In this document: positions 43,122-55,983 of the stretch, piece after piece
How the letters are laid out: each line of letters starts with the position of its first letter
Position numbering within the stretch: position 1 is the stretch's first letter
Source: an uncultured Pelagibacteraceae bacterium
GTDB taxonomy: Bacteria > Pseudomonadota > Alphaproteobacteria > Pelagibacterales > Pelagibacteraceae
DNA: 64,000 nucleotides
Direction of reading: 5' to 3'
Assembly: GCA_902556905.1 (NCBI GenBank)
Contig: CACDYK010000006.1
Coordinates: 16,661 to 80,660 of the forward strand
Made by a program: the position numbers and the translations under genes
The notes under the pieces: model-generated
Told to the model about the DNA's origin: nothing
What the model saw: only the letters and a program-made list of their open reading frames with translations
Database searches by the model: none

Positions 43122-45026
43122 TTAAATATCTATTTCCTCAAAATTAGATTGTTTTTCTCTCAAAGCATCTCTATCAATGATTAATTTAAAAAGCTCTTTT
43201 GCTATTGGTGCAGCAGCTTTACTACCTGATCCTCCATGTTCAACAATAATGCTAAGAGCGTATCTTGGATTAATATATGGACCATAAGCTACATATAAAG
43301 CGTGGTCTCTATCTTTATATGGTATTTGCTCTAATTTAAGATCTAATTCTCTTTCTCTTTTACTTATTCTTTTTACTTGTGCAGTACCTGTTTTTCCAGC
43401 AAATTGATATTTGGGGTCATCTATCCTAGATCGATATGAAGTCCCTCTAATTTCATTGGTAGAACTAAACATTGCTTTTTGAACTAATTTTAAATTTTTT
43501 TTATCTTTAATTAGTTGAAGATTAGGCTCAATAGAACTTTTTAATTCCATATTCTTTTTTGCTTTTAAAAAATTTAATGGCTTATTATTAACAATAATTT
43601 TTGGGGAAATTTTGTATCCACCATTTGCTATTTGAGCTGTCATTAAACATAGTTGTAAAGGTGTGGTTTGAATATATCCTTGACCAATACCAGTTATCAA
43701 TGTTTCACCCAATACCCATCCTTTTCCAAGATTATTTTTTTTCCAAACTGTATTTGGAAATAAACCAAGCTTCTCATTTTCATAGTATTCCCCCAGAACT
43801 TTATTTCCTAAACCAAATTTTTCTGCAGTAATTTTTAATTTATCTACCCCAAGAATTCTTGCAATTTCATAAAAATATGTATCACAAGATTGCTTCATCG
43901 CATTTTTTAAACTCATTACACCATGACCTTTTTCTTTCCAGCAATGAAATGTTTGACCATAAAGCTCTGTCTTACCTGTGCATTTAACTTTAAAGTTAGG
44001 GCCAATTATATTGTTCTCTAAAGCTGATAAAGCTACGATTGGTTTTATTGTAGAACCTGGAGAATAAAGACCTGAAAGCGTCTTATTTATTAGTGGTTTT
44101 AAGGGATTATTTCTAATTAACTCCCAATCATCATTGCTTATACCAAATAAAAATAAATTAGGATCATATGATGGTGAAGAATACATTGCTAAAATTTCAC
44201 CAGTATAAATGTCCATAACACTTATAGATCCAGCCTTACTAGCTAATAACTTTGCTGACAACTTTTGTATCTCTGTATCTAAAGTTAATCTAATTTTAGA
44301 TCCTTGTTGACCTTTTTGGTGTTCAAGTTGATTAATTCTTTTTCCATAGGCATTTACTTCATATCTTTGAATATCATTTGTGCCTATTAAATAATTTTCT
44401 AATCTTTTTTCTAAGCCTAACTTTCCAACTTTCATTCCTGTTACAAATCTTTCTTGGATTATTTTATTTTCCAAAATATCATTTTCATTAGGCTGACTCA
44501 CATAGCCTAAAACATGTGTGTAAATATCACTAAATGGATAATTTCTTGAAATAGTCATCACCGGTTTTACTCCAACTAAATCATACAAATAGTTATTAAT
44601 TTTCAAAAACTGTTCCCAACTTAAATTTTCTGAAACAATGATGCTTTCCCAGGGTTTTTTTTGTTTTTTTGATTTTAAGATTTTTTTAATCTTTTTATCA
44701 GTCAATTCTAAAAGAGTTTTTAATCTAGATAAAAGATAATTAAAATTTTCTACTTGTTCTGGTATAATATGAAGTTGATATACTTTTAAATTACCAGCAA
44801 TTATATTTCCAAAATAATCTACAATATCTCCTCTGATTGGAGGTAATTTCCACTCCCTAATTCTATTTTTATCCGACAGAGTTAAATATTTTTTATTATC
44901 ATTAATTTGTAAAGAAAATAAACGAATAACTATTCCAGAGAATATTATTAACTTGGCAGCACCAATGATGAACATTCTTCTGTTTATTATATCTGTTTTT
45001 CTTATACCTGAACTATCTTTAATCAT
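43122..45026 (-). CDS. mrdA: penicillin-binding protein 2 (MrdA), peptidoglycan transpeptidase
   Basis: 634 residues. A membrane anchor near the N terminus (about 17-36) is followed by the pedestal domain with LPPIRGDIVDYFG. In the transpeptidase domain, the SxxK motif is S325-T-I-K328 (YSPGSTIKPI), the SxN-like motif SCD, and KTGT (FAGKTGTAQV). It cross-links new glycan strands for rod elongation with RodA. It overlaps mreD by 8 bp. Confidence 0.94.
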   Translation of the reverse strand: MIKDSSGIRKTDIINRRMFIIGAAKLIIFSGIVIRLFSLQINDNKKYLTLSDKNRIREWKLPPIRGDIVDYFGNIIAGNLKVYQLHIIPEQVENFNYLLSRLKTLLELTDKKIKKILKSKKQKKPWESIIVSENLSWEQFLKINNYLYDLVGVKPVMTISRNYPFSDIYTHVLGYVSQPNENDILENKIIQERFVTGMKVGKLGLEKRLENYLIGTNDIQRYEVNAYGKRINQLEHQKGQQGSKIRLTLDTEIQKLSAKLLASKAGSISVMDIYTGEILAMYSSPSYDPNLFLFGISNDDWELIRNNPLKPLINKTLSGLYSPGSTIKPIVALSALENNIIGPNFKVKCTGKTELYGQTFHCWKEKGHGVMSLKNAMKQSCDTYFYEIARILGVDKLKITAEKFGLGNKVLGEYYENEKLGLFPNTVWKKNNLGKGWVLGETLITGIGQGYIQTTPLQLCLMTAQIANGGYKISPKIIVNNKPLNFLKAKKNMELKSSIEPNLQLIKDKKNLKLVQKAMFSSTNEIRGTSYRSRIDDPKYQFAGKTGTAQVKRISKRERELDLKLEQIPYKDRDHALYVAYGPYINPRYALSIIVEHGGSGSKAAAPIAKELFKLIIDRDALREKQSNFEEIDI

Positions 45027-45537
45027 TTGGCTGTGACAAAATTTTTTGATCTAAATAATTAAAAATAAAAAAAAATAATGGATACAATATAAATGTAAAT
45101 CCAGAGTTAATTAAATAAGATAGGTAATTTGGATTAAAATTGAATACAAAATCAAGAATTAATATTTGAATTGAATTTATTAACAACAATGTAAATAATA
45201 TTGATATCCAATCATTTATAAAATTATAAATTAAAGTTATATTTCTAATATATGCAGTTACTGCACAAATTAACAAATAACACAAGCTGCTTATTCCTAT
45301 TGGGAAACCAATGATAACATCATTAATAATGCCAGCTAAAAATATTGAAATGTAACCAAGTTGATTAGGATTTCTTAGGGTCCAATAAAAAATTAAAATA
45401 TATACAAAATTGAATGAAAAATATTCAATTTCTAAATAATTAAAATCATACTCATTAAATACTGACAAAAACAATAATAATGTTGGAAAATATGAAAATA
45501 ATATTTTAGAAAAAGTTGATTTGTTAAGTGAAGACAT
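45019..45537 (-). CDS. mreD: MreD, rod-shape-determining membrane protein
   Basis: 172 residues with five to six hydrophobic helices. The sequence is poorly conserved as usual for MreD, but the LAGIINDVIIGFPIGISSLCYLLICAV segment fits the family (GxxxDxxxGxPxG). Position between mreC and mrdA confirms it. It forms the membrane part of the Mre complex. Confidence 0.88.
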   Translation of the reverse strand: MSSLNKSTFSKILFSYFPTLLLFLSVFNEYDFNYLEIEYFSFNFVYILIFYWTLRNPNQLGYISIFLAGIINDVIIGFPIGISSLCYLLICAVTAYIRNITLIYNFINDWISILFTLLLINSIQILILDFVFNFNPNYLSYLINSGFTFILYPLFFFIFNYLDQKILSQPND

Positions 45538-46385
45538 TATTTTTGACTCTCCATATCAAAAGAAACTATTTTCACATATTCCAATTGAGTAAATTTAGAA
45601 AAAAAATCAATTTGACCATTTGATTTTTCAGACATTCTGCCCACTGGTATTCCAGATTTAAATAATCCAGCAAACCCAGAAGTATAAATTACTCTATCTT
45701 TTTTGTTAATTTCCTTATCTTCTTTTTCTTTAGTATATTCAATAATACCATAATTTTTTCCAGTTCCAGAAACCACTGCTTGAATTCTATCTGGTAACAA
45801 CATCACTGGTATCTTACTGTTTAGATCCGATAAAAGTAATGCTCTTGAATTTGTGTAATTTACCTCGATAACTTTTCCAGCCAAATAAGAACCATCCATT
45901 ATAGCCATTCCAATTTTTACATTATCTTTACTGCCTTTGTTTAAAACAATTGATTTTAAATATGGGCTTTCCTTGTCAATTAAAACCTTAGCTAATATCT
46001 CTTCTGAAGAAACACTTTCATTAATTAGATTTCTTAATTTTTTATTTTCTAGTTTTAAAAAATCGATAGTTAACTTTTCTTCTTTTAAAATATTAAGTTC
46101 AGATTTTATATCTTGATAATTGTTATATATTTCTAGATGGGCTGTTAATTGATTATTTATTTTTTGTATTTTATTTTCTGGTATTGAAATTATATAAGAC
46201 GATCTATAAACAACTTCATTAATTCCAAACTTTATGAGTTTAATTACCTTAAAATCAAAATTACTTAAAATAATTACAAAAATAGATAAGAATATTAGAG
46301 TTAATAATGAAAAACGTTGCTTATCTTTTTTTTTTAAAATTGCTGACCTAAAGGCTATTACAAAATCGTCTCTGCCTGTAGCCAT
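45537..46385 (-). CDS. mreC: MreC, rod-shape-determining scaffold protein
   Basis: 282 residues. One N-terminal membrane helix (about 26-45), a coiled coil (about 70-125), then the beta-rich MreC core (KGSKDNVKIGMAIMDGSYLAGKVIEVNYTNSRALLLSDLNSKIPVML). It links MreB with PBP2-RodA from the periplasmic side. Overlaps mreD by one base; mreB ends 5 bp before. Confidence 0.92.
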   Translation of the reverse strand: MATGRDDFVIAFRSAILKKKDKQRFSLLTLIFLSIFVIILSNFDFKVIKLIKFGINEVVYRSSYIISIPENKIQKINNQLTAHLEIYNNYQDIKSELNILKEEKLTIDFLKLENKKLRNLINESVSSEEILAKVLIDKESPYLKSIVLNKGSKDNVKIGMAIMDGSYLAGKVIEVNYTNSRALLLSDLNSKIPVMLLPDRIQAVVSGTGKNYGIIEYTKEKEDKEINKKDRVIYTSGFAGLFKSGIPVGRMSEKSNGQIDFFSKFTQLEYVKIVSFDMESQK

Positions 46386-46390
46386 TATTT

Positions 46391-48998
<2,608 letters not shown>

Positions 48999-49020
48999 AA
49001 CTTAAATTTTTTGAAAATGT

Positions 49021-49048
49021 ATAATACAATCTATAAGAGAGAATGCAA
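49021..49048 (-). promoter_or_regulatory. possible leuA promoter
   Basis: On the minus strand TTGCAT and TATTAT are separated by 16 bp, about 23 bp before the leuA ATG, in the 101-bp spacer between the dpp-like operon and leuA. The -10 is good, the -35 matches only its first three bases. No attenuator hairpin or leucine-rich leader peptide is evident in the spacer. Confidence 0.25.
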
Positions 49049-49099
49049 AATAATAAGTGAAATTAGTATTAAAATCGGTCCATTTAAGGAGCCTCAAAA

Positions 49100-50782
49100 T
49101 TAATTATAAATAGACTCAATTTTAGGCATTAAGTGCAAAAGTTTTTTTGTGTAATCATGCTGTGGTTTTAAAAAGATTTCTTCAGTATTTGCAACTTCAC
49201 ATAATTTACCATCTTTTAATACTCCTATTCTATCACACATCTGTCTTACAACAGGCAAATCATGACTGATAAATAAAATAGTTAAATTCAATTGTTCCTG
49301 AAGATCCTTTAATAAGTTTAAAATTTGTGCTTGAATGCTAACGTCTAGAGCAGAAGTTGGCTCATCACAAACAAGAAGTCTTGGTTGTGTAGCAAGTGCT
49401 CTTGCAATAGAAATTCTTTGTCTTTGACCTCCAGAAAATTCATGTGGATAACGGTTTGCAGATTTCTGAGATAGCTCAACAGACTCTAATAAATCATAAA
49501 TATATTCATTTAGATTTCTAGACTTTATTGAGGGATTGTGAAGTTTAATTGGTTCTGAAATTATATCCTTAACCTTTAATCTTCCATTTAAAGAAGAATA
49601 TGGATCCTGAAAAATCATTTGTATTTGTTTTCTAAATTTCATCAATTCTAATTTATTTTTAATATTGGTAATGCAAATATTATCAAAAAAAATATCTCCA
49701 GAGGATGGTTTAAACAAATTTACAATCATTTTTGCAATTGTAGATTTTCCACTTCCACTTTCACCAACTAACCCAAATGACTCTCCTTCTTTAATTTCAA
49801 ATGAAACATTATCTACAGCCATTACAGAATTTTTAGAGTTTTCAGTAAAAAAACTATCATCAAAACTTTTACTTAGATTTTCTATTTTAACTAAGTCTTC
49901 TTTAGTAATTTCTTTTTTATTCCATCTATTCAAAATTTTAATATTTTTTACTTGATTACTTTTTTTTTCTTTATCAATAATAACAAATCTAGAAATCTTT
50001 TTATTAGTTGGCGGGACTGAACTTACTAAACTTTTTGTGTAAGTTTCTTTTGGTTTGGTTAATATTTCTTTTGTTTCTCCAATTTCAACTAGATCTCCAC
50101 TTTTCATTACCGCTACTCTATCTGCTGTCTCTGCAATTACACCCATGTCATGGGTAATTAAAATTACTGCTAAATTTCTTTCTTTTGTTAATCTCTTAAT
50201 CAAATCAAGTATTTGGGATTGGATTGAAACATCTAAAGCAGTAGTAGGTTCATCTGCAATTAAAAGTTCTGGCTCACAACATAAAGCAAGTGAAATTACC
50301 ACTCTTTGCCTCATTCCACCTGAAAATTGATGTGGATAATTATTAAATCTTTTTTCAGCATCTTTAATTCCAACTTCTTTTAAAAGGTCAATTGATTTAT
50401 TTTTTGCTTCATCATTTGTTAAATCAAGATGAGTTTGGATAGTTTCTATTAATTGTTCACCGACAGTAAGTATCGGATTAAGTGAAGTTTGTGGATCTTG
50501 AAATATAAGACCAATTTTTTTACCTCGATATTTATCAATATTATTTGGATCTTCATGAATATTCAAATCACCTAAAATTACCGACCCACTTGAAACTTTA
50601 CCAGGGGCATCAATCAAATTAATAATTGCATTTCCGACAGTACTTTTTCCAGAGCCTGACTCTCCTACTAAACCTAAAATTTCTCCCCTATTTACCTCGA
50701 TATTTACACCTTTAGCGGCATAAACAGTTTCCTTTCTCATTGGATAATCAACGCTTAAATTGTTAATTTTTAGAAAACTCAT
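49100..50782 (-). CDS. peptide-type ABC transporter, fused double ATP-binding protein
   Basis: 560 residues containing two complete nucleotide-binding domains: Walker A GESGSGKSTVGNAI with signature FSGGMRQRVVISLAL, and GESGSGKSTIAKMI with signature FSGGQRQRISIARAL. The layout is that of a DppD-DppF fusion (as in YejF/GsiA). It drives the importer formed by the two permeases upstream. The domains are joined by a Lys-rich linker near residues 265-300. Overlaps the permease stop by 4 bp. Confidence 0.92.
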   Translation of the reverse strand: MSFLKINNLSVDYPMRKETVYAAKGVNIEVNRGEILGLVGESGSGKSTVGNAIINLIDAPGKVSSGSVILGDLNIHEDPNNIDKYRGKKIGLIFQDPQTSLNPILTVGEQLIETIQTHLDLTNDEAKNKSIDLLKEVGIKDAEKRFNNYPHQFSGGMRQRVVISLALCCEPELLIADEPTTALDVSIQSQILDLIKRLTKERNLAVILITHDMGVIAETADRVAVMKSGDLVEIGETKEILTKPKETYTKSLVSSVPPTNKKISRFVIIDKEKKSNQVKNIKILNRWNKKEITKEDLVKIENLSKSFDDSFFTENSKNSVMAVDNVSFEIKEGESFGLVGESGSGKSTIAKMIVNLFKPSSGDIFFDNICITNIKNKLELMKFRKQIQMIFQDPYSSLNGRLKVKDIISEPIKLHNPSIKSRNLNEYIYDLLESVELSQKSANRYPHEFSGGQRQRISIARALATQPRLLVCDEPTSALDVSIQAQILNLLKDLQEQLNLTILFISHDLPVVRQMCDRIGVLKDGKLCEVANTEEIFLKPQHDYTKKLLHLMPKIESIYN

Positions 50783-51705
50783 TTTTTTAACCTTGGGTTT
50801 AATGTGTCTCTCATCCAGTCACCTAATAGATTAATTGAGAAAGCTAAAATTACTAAAAATATTGCTGGGAAAAAAGTAATCCACCACTCACCAGAAAATA
50901 AAAAGTCATTACCTAATCTTATTAATGTTCCAAGTGATGGGGTTGTTGGTGGAACACCGACACCTAAAAAACTTAAAGTAGACTCTGCTATAATTGCAAG
51001 TGCTAAACCAATAGTTCCTATGACTAATACTGGTCTTAAAATATTTGGCAAGATATGCTTAAACATTATAATTAAATTTGAAACTCCAATTATTGTTGAA
51101 GCTGAAACATAATCTTTATTTTTTTCAACAAGTGTAGCTGCTCTTGACACTCTTGCAAATTGAGGCCACTCTGAAATTCCAATTGCAAATATCAAAACAT
51201 AAATAGCCATTTCATCATGCATTTCTCTTGAAATTAATCCTCTTGCAATTCCATCCACTAGAAGAGCCATTAAAATACTGGGTACTGTAAGCTGAACATC
51301 TGTTAATCTCATTACTATCATCTCATATTTGCCACCAAAATATCCTGCTGTTAATCCCAATCCAACACCTAATATTAAACTAAATATGATTGCTGAAAAA
51401 CCAACTATTAATGAAATTCTAGAACCATAAAGAATTGTTGATAGCATATCCCTACCTTGACCATCGGTACCTAAAATAAATTTTGCTAGACCATCTTCTG
51501 TCCATGATGGTGGAGTAAAAGCTTCCATTAATGATAACGACGATGGATCAAATGGATTATATGGGGTGATAAATTCAACAAAAAAAGAACAAAAGAAAAT
51601 TATGAGTAAAATAATTGATGATACTATTGCTGTAGGTGACTTTATAAAGCTATGATAAATATCACTATCTTTAATTCTTTCCCAAATACTTGTATTGTTA
51701 TCCAC
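50779..51705 (-). CDS. peptide-type ABC transporter permease (DppC-like)
   Basis: 308 residues. DppC-type features: SLMEAFTPPSWTEDGLAKFILGTDGQGRDMLSTILYGSRISLIVGF, the EAA loop YVSASTIIGVSNLIIMFKHILPNI and ESTLSFLGVGVPPTTPSLGTLI. Pairs with the DppB-like protein to form the channel. Overlaps neighbours at both ends (8 and 4 bp). Confidence 0.93.
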   Translation of the reverse strand: MDNNTSIWERIKDSDIYHSFIKSPTAIVSSIILLIIFFCSFFVEFITPYNPFDPSSLSLMEAFTPPSWTEDGLAKFILGTDGQGRDMLSTILYGSRISLIVGFSAIIFSLILGVGLGLTAGYFGGKYEMIVMRLTDVQLTVPSILMALLVDGIARGLISREMHDEMAIYVLIFAIGISEWPQFARVSRAATLVEKNKDYVSASTIIGVSNLIIMFKHILPNILRPVLVIGTIGLALAIIAESTLSFLGVGVPPTTPSLGTLIRLGNDFLFSGEWWITFFPAIFLVILAFSINLLGDWMRDTLNPRLKK

Positions 51706-52681
51706 TTGCTACATCTCCTTTAACTCTTATTCTTGGATCTATAAAATAATAAAGAATATCAACAATAAAATTTATCATTACAAAAACAAAAGCGATGAAA
51801 ACCAAGTAGGCAGACATGATTGGAATATCAACAAACTGAACAGCTTGGATAAATAAAAACCCCATTCCTGGCCATTGAAAGACTGTTTCTGTTATAATCG
51901 AAAATGCAATTAAGGTTCCAATATTAATTCCAGCAATAGTAATTACTGGGATCAATCCATTTTTTAATGCGTGTTTGTATTTGATACTGTATTCACTAAT
52001 ACCACGGGCTCGAGCAAATTTGATATAATCAGTTTGTAAAATTTCCATCATCTCCGCTCTAACAAGTCTGATAATGTACGTCATTTGAAAAAGGCTTAGT
52101 GTTACAGAAGGAAGTATAATTGCCTTCAATCCTGAAATAGTTAAAAACCCTGTGGTCCAAAAACCAAGGTCAACCACTTCTCCTCGACCAAATGAGGGTA
52201 AAATTCCCAAAATTACAGCAAATAAATAAATAAATAATATTCCTATAACAAATGTGGGAAGTGAAACTCCCAGCAAAGAAACTGCTAAAATTATATCACT
52301 TAAAAAACCTTTCCTATTTATTCCAGTATAGACCCCTAGTAATGTGCCAGATACTAAAGCTATTAAAGCTGAAATTACTACAAGCTCTATAGTAGCAGGT
52401 AATCTTTCAACTATTAAATCTGATACTGGTCTTCTTAATTGATACGAAATTCCAAATTCTCCTTTAGATGCATTAACAACAAATCTAGAAAATTGAACAT
52501 GAATTGGGTCCATTAATCCTAAGGTTTCTCTAAGTTCAGCCCTTTCTTCATCCGATGTTTCTTCCCCAACCATATTATTTATTGGGTCTCCAACAAAATT
52601 AAATAAAGAGAAAGATACAAAGGCAACGACTAGCATTACCAAAGCTGATTGAAACAGCCGCTTAAAAAAATACTTTATCAA
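51698..52681 (-). CDS. peptide-type ABC transporter permease (DppB-like)
   Basis: 327 residues, DppB type: start MIKYFFKRLFQSALVMLVVAFVSFSLF, the large periplasmic loop, the EAA loop YIKFARARGISEYSIKYKHALKNGLIPVIT and the ETVFQWPGMGFLFIQAV segment. It is separated from the binding protein by a hairpin. Confidence 0.93.
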   Translation of the reverse strand: MIKYFFKRLFQSALVMLVVAFVSFSLFNFVGDPINNMVGEETSDEERAELRETLGLMDPIHVQFSRFVVNASKGEFGISYQLRRPVSDLIVERLPATIELVVISALIALVSGTLLGVYTGINRKGFLSDIILAVSLLGVSLPTFVIGILFIYLFAVILGILPSFGRGEVVDLGFWTTGFLTISGLKAIILPSVTLSLFQMTYIIRLVRAEMMEILQTDYIKFARARGISEYSIKYKHALKNGLIPVITIAGINIGTLIAFSIITETVFQWPGMGFLFIQAVQFVDIPIMSAYLVFIAFVFVMINFIVDILYYFIDPRIRVKGDVASG

Positions 52682-52703
52682 TTTGAGAAGATTTAAAAGT
52701 TAC

Positions 52704-52733
52704 AAGCCCTCTATAAATAAATATAGAGGACTT
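52704..52733 (-). terminator. stem-loop between binding protein and permease genes
   Basis: CCTCTATA (52708-52715) pairs with TATAGAGG (52722-52729) over six bases, extended by AAG/CTT with one mismatch. On the minus strand no T-run follows it, so it more likely protects the 3' end of the binding-protein mRNA or only partly attenuates, giving more binding protein than permease. On the plus strand it would be followed by T8, but no gene there needs it. Confidence 0.55.
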
Positions 52734-52746
52734 ATAATAATTTTTT

Positions 52747-54309
52747 TTAGTTAAAACTAGCAGTTCTAAATAACGGCTCGTTATTTGGTCTGATAGGTAC
52801 GTTAACTCCGCTTTTAGATGCCCAAGAAATCACTTGGTGATGTAAAGGAAGATAAGAAATATCATCTTTTACAATTTTCCAAGCCTTAGCTATTGCAGCA
52901 TTCCTTTTATCTAAATCAACTTCACCTTCCATAACTCTTATCGCAGCATCTACTTCTGAGTTACTAAAGTTAACTTTATTCCAACTAGCACCCGATTCAT
53001 ATAGATAATGAAAAACATAGTGACTATCTAGAGTAGGAACACCCCAACCAAGCATATAGAAATCACCTTGATTATCTTTAAGCTCTTTAAAGTGTTTGCT
53101 CTTAGTTTGAGCAAATAGATTTACGTTAACACCAATTTTACCAAACATACCAACAACAGCTGTGCAAATAGCTTCATCATTTACATATCTGTCATTTGGA
53201 CATCTCAACTCAACATCAAAACCATTTGGATAGCCTGCATCCGCTAATAGTTTTTTTGCTGCATCAACATCGTAAGGCAATCTTCTATCAAGATCTGTAG
53301 TGTAACCATTTACACCTGGAAAAGTTATAATTCCTGCAGGCTCACTCAAACCTCTCATAACTTTTTTCTTTATAGCTTCAATATCAATTGCTTGATAAAG
53401 AGCTTGTCTTACTGCTTTTTTCTTAAATGGATTATCACCTGTATTACCAGTTCTTAACTTATCGGCAGATTGATCCATTCCCAAGAAAATCGTCCGCATT
53501 TGCGCAGTGCTTTCAACTTTATGTGCTGATGAAGATCCAATTCGAGCTAAATCTTGAACTGGTGCATCAGTAACTACATCAATTTCTCCCGATAAAAGTG
53601 CTGCAACTCTAGTTGCTGCATTTTTAATTGGAAGTAGTTCAATTTGAGTTACTTGTTTATCTGTCATCTCGCCCCACCAGTGTTTATTTCTTTTAAACAC
53701 AGTTTTAGTATTAGGTTCTCTTAAAGTAATTTTAAATGGTCCAGTTCCAAGAGCATTTGTTGCTGAAAAAGTTTCTTGTCCAGCGTCCCAGTTTTGAGGT
53801 GACATTGCAAAATTCTTTTCAGACCATGATCTAGACATTATAAAAATGTTTGATAACTGGTTTAAAAGAATAGGATTAGGCTTACTTGTTGTAATTTTAA
53901 CAGCATAATCACCAACAGCTTTTACTCCTGAAATTGTACTGATATATTCTTTAAAATCAGATGTTCTTTGCTTAGCTCTTAAAATACTAAACACAACATC
54001 TGCAGATGTCATTCCTGACCCATCAGAAAACTTAGCATCTTCTCTTAATGTAAAGATCCAAGTGTTTGGATCAGTAGCTTTCCATTTTGTTGCTAGCGCA
54101 GGACCTATTTTCATATCCAAGCCTCTTTGAACAAGTGCTTCATATACTTGTCTTGATACTTGAGTTGTTGGTCCTTCGTTTTGTGCATGTGGATCTAGAG
54201 TTAGACTGTCTCCTTGCATTGACCATTTAATAGTTTTAGCCCATGCTGAAGAAAATCCAAATACTAGAACTACAGATAGTAGAACTCTAATAAAATTTTT
54301 GATTTTCAT
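52747..54309 (-). CDS. peptide-type ABC transporter substrate-binding protein (DppA-like)
   Basis: 520 residues with a signal peptide (MKIKNFIRVLLSVVLVFGFSSAWA). SBP_bac_5 marks: SLTLDPHAQNEGPTTQVSRQVYEALV, WIFTLREDAKFSDGSGMTSADVVFSI, VRQALYQAIDIEAI and NGFDVELRCPNDRYVNDEAICTAV. Family members bind oligopeptides, glutathione, nickel or opines; the ligand here is unknown. First gene of the operon, followed by the stem-loop and the permeases. Confidence 0.92.
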   Translation of the reverse strand: MKIKNFIRVLLSVVLVFGFSSAWAKTIKWSMQGDSLTLDPHAQNEGPTTQVSRQVYEALVQRGLDMKIGPALATKWKATDPNTWIFTLREDAKFSDGSGMTSADVVFSILRAKQRTSDFKEYISTISGVKAVGDYAVKITTSKPNPILLNQLSNIFIMSRSWSEKNFAMSPQNWDAGQETFSATNALGTGPFKITLREPNTKTVFKRNKHWWGEMTDKQVTQIELLPIKNAATRVAALLSGEIDVVTDAPVQDLARIGSSSAHKVESTAQMRTIFLGMDQSADKLRTGNTGDNPFKKKAVRQALYQAIDIEAIKKKVMRGLSEPAGIITFPGVNGYTTDLDRRLPYDVDAAKKLLADAGYPNGFDVELRCPNDRYVNDEAICTAVVGMFGKIGVNVNLFAQTKSKHFKELKDNQGDFYMLGWGVPTLDSHYVFHYLYESGASWNKVNFSNSEVDAAIRVMEGEVDLDKRNAAIAKAWKIVKDDISYLPLHHQVISWASKSGVNVPIRPNNEPLFRTASFN

Positions 54310-54391
54310 TATTTCCCTCTTTTTTAAATTTATTTAAAAAAGTATAAGTGAAATAACTAAATTATTATAGATAAAATTTTATAATAAAAAA

Positions 54392-55426
<1,035 letters not shown>

Positions 55427-55434
55427 TTAATTAA

Positions 55435-55983
55435 TTAGTTAAATATTTCAGCGCCTCTAGTCATTGCAACCGCTCCAGTTCTTGAGACACTTATAAGACC
55501 GTGCGATTTTAAATTTTTTGCCATTTTATCAACTTCTCTTCTCAGTGCCGTAATTTGAATTACAGCAGATTTTTTTGTTTGATCTAATATAACTGGATTA
55601 TAATTTTTACAAGCATTTAAAGCTTTATTTATTTTAATTGAATTTCCAACTACTTTAAAAAGTGCCATTTCTTTAAAAATTACATTTTTATCATCTCTTT
55701 TAAAATTACCAACTTTGTGAACAGGCACTAACTTTTTTAATTGAAGAACAATTTGTTCTATTACTTCTGGAGTTCCTGTTGTTACAATTGTAATTCTTGA
55801 AAGATTATTTTTTTGATCAACCTCTGCTACTGCAAGTGACTCTATATTATATCCTCTACCAGAAAAAAGACCTACCACTCTTGATAAGACGCTTGCTTCA
55901 TTAGCTACCCAAACAACTATTATATGAGTTTCTAATTTACTAACTTTTGTTGGAGTACTATATGCTGATCTTGATTTTGGCAT
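55435..55983 (-). CDS. ilvN: acetolactate synthase small (regulatory) subunit
   Basis: 182 residues. N-terminal ACT domain (HIIVVWVANEASVLSRVVGLFSGRGYNIESLAVAE) and the C-terminal regulatory domain (LFKVVGNSIKINKALNACKNYNPVILDQTKKSAVIQITA). It activates the large subunit and confers valine feedback inhibition. It starts immediately after the ilvB stop. Could equally be called ilvH. Confidence 0.94.
   Translation of the reverse strand: MPKSRSAYSTPTKVSKLETHIIVVWVANEASVLSRVVGLFSGRGYNIESLAVAEVDQKNNLSRITIVTTGTPEVIEQIVLQLKKLVPVHKVGNFKRDDKNVIFKEMALFKVVGNSIKINKALNACKNYNPVILDQTKKSAVIQITALRREVDKMAKNLKSHGLISVSRTGAVAMTRGAEIFN

Noticed and set aside
48999-49099. Leader-peptide attenuator for leuA
   Set aside because: The spacer has no short ORF rich in Leu codons and no competing hairpins with a T-run.
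54362-54387. A+T-only hairpin TTATTATA/TATAATAA after ilvC
   Set aside because: Perfect over 8 bp but without any G-C pair and without a clear T-run on the minus strand; in this base composition it is expected by chance.
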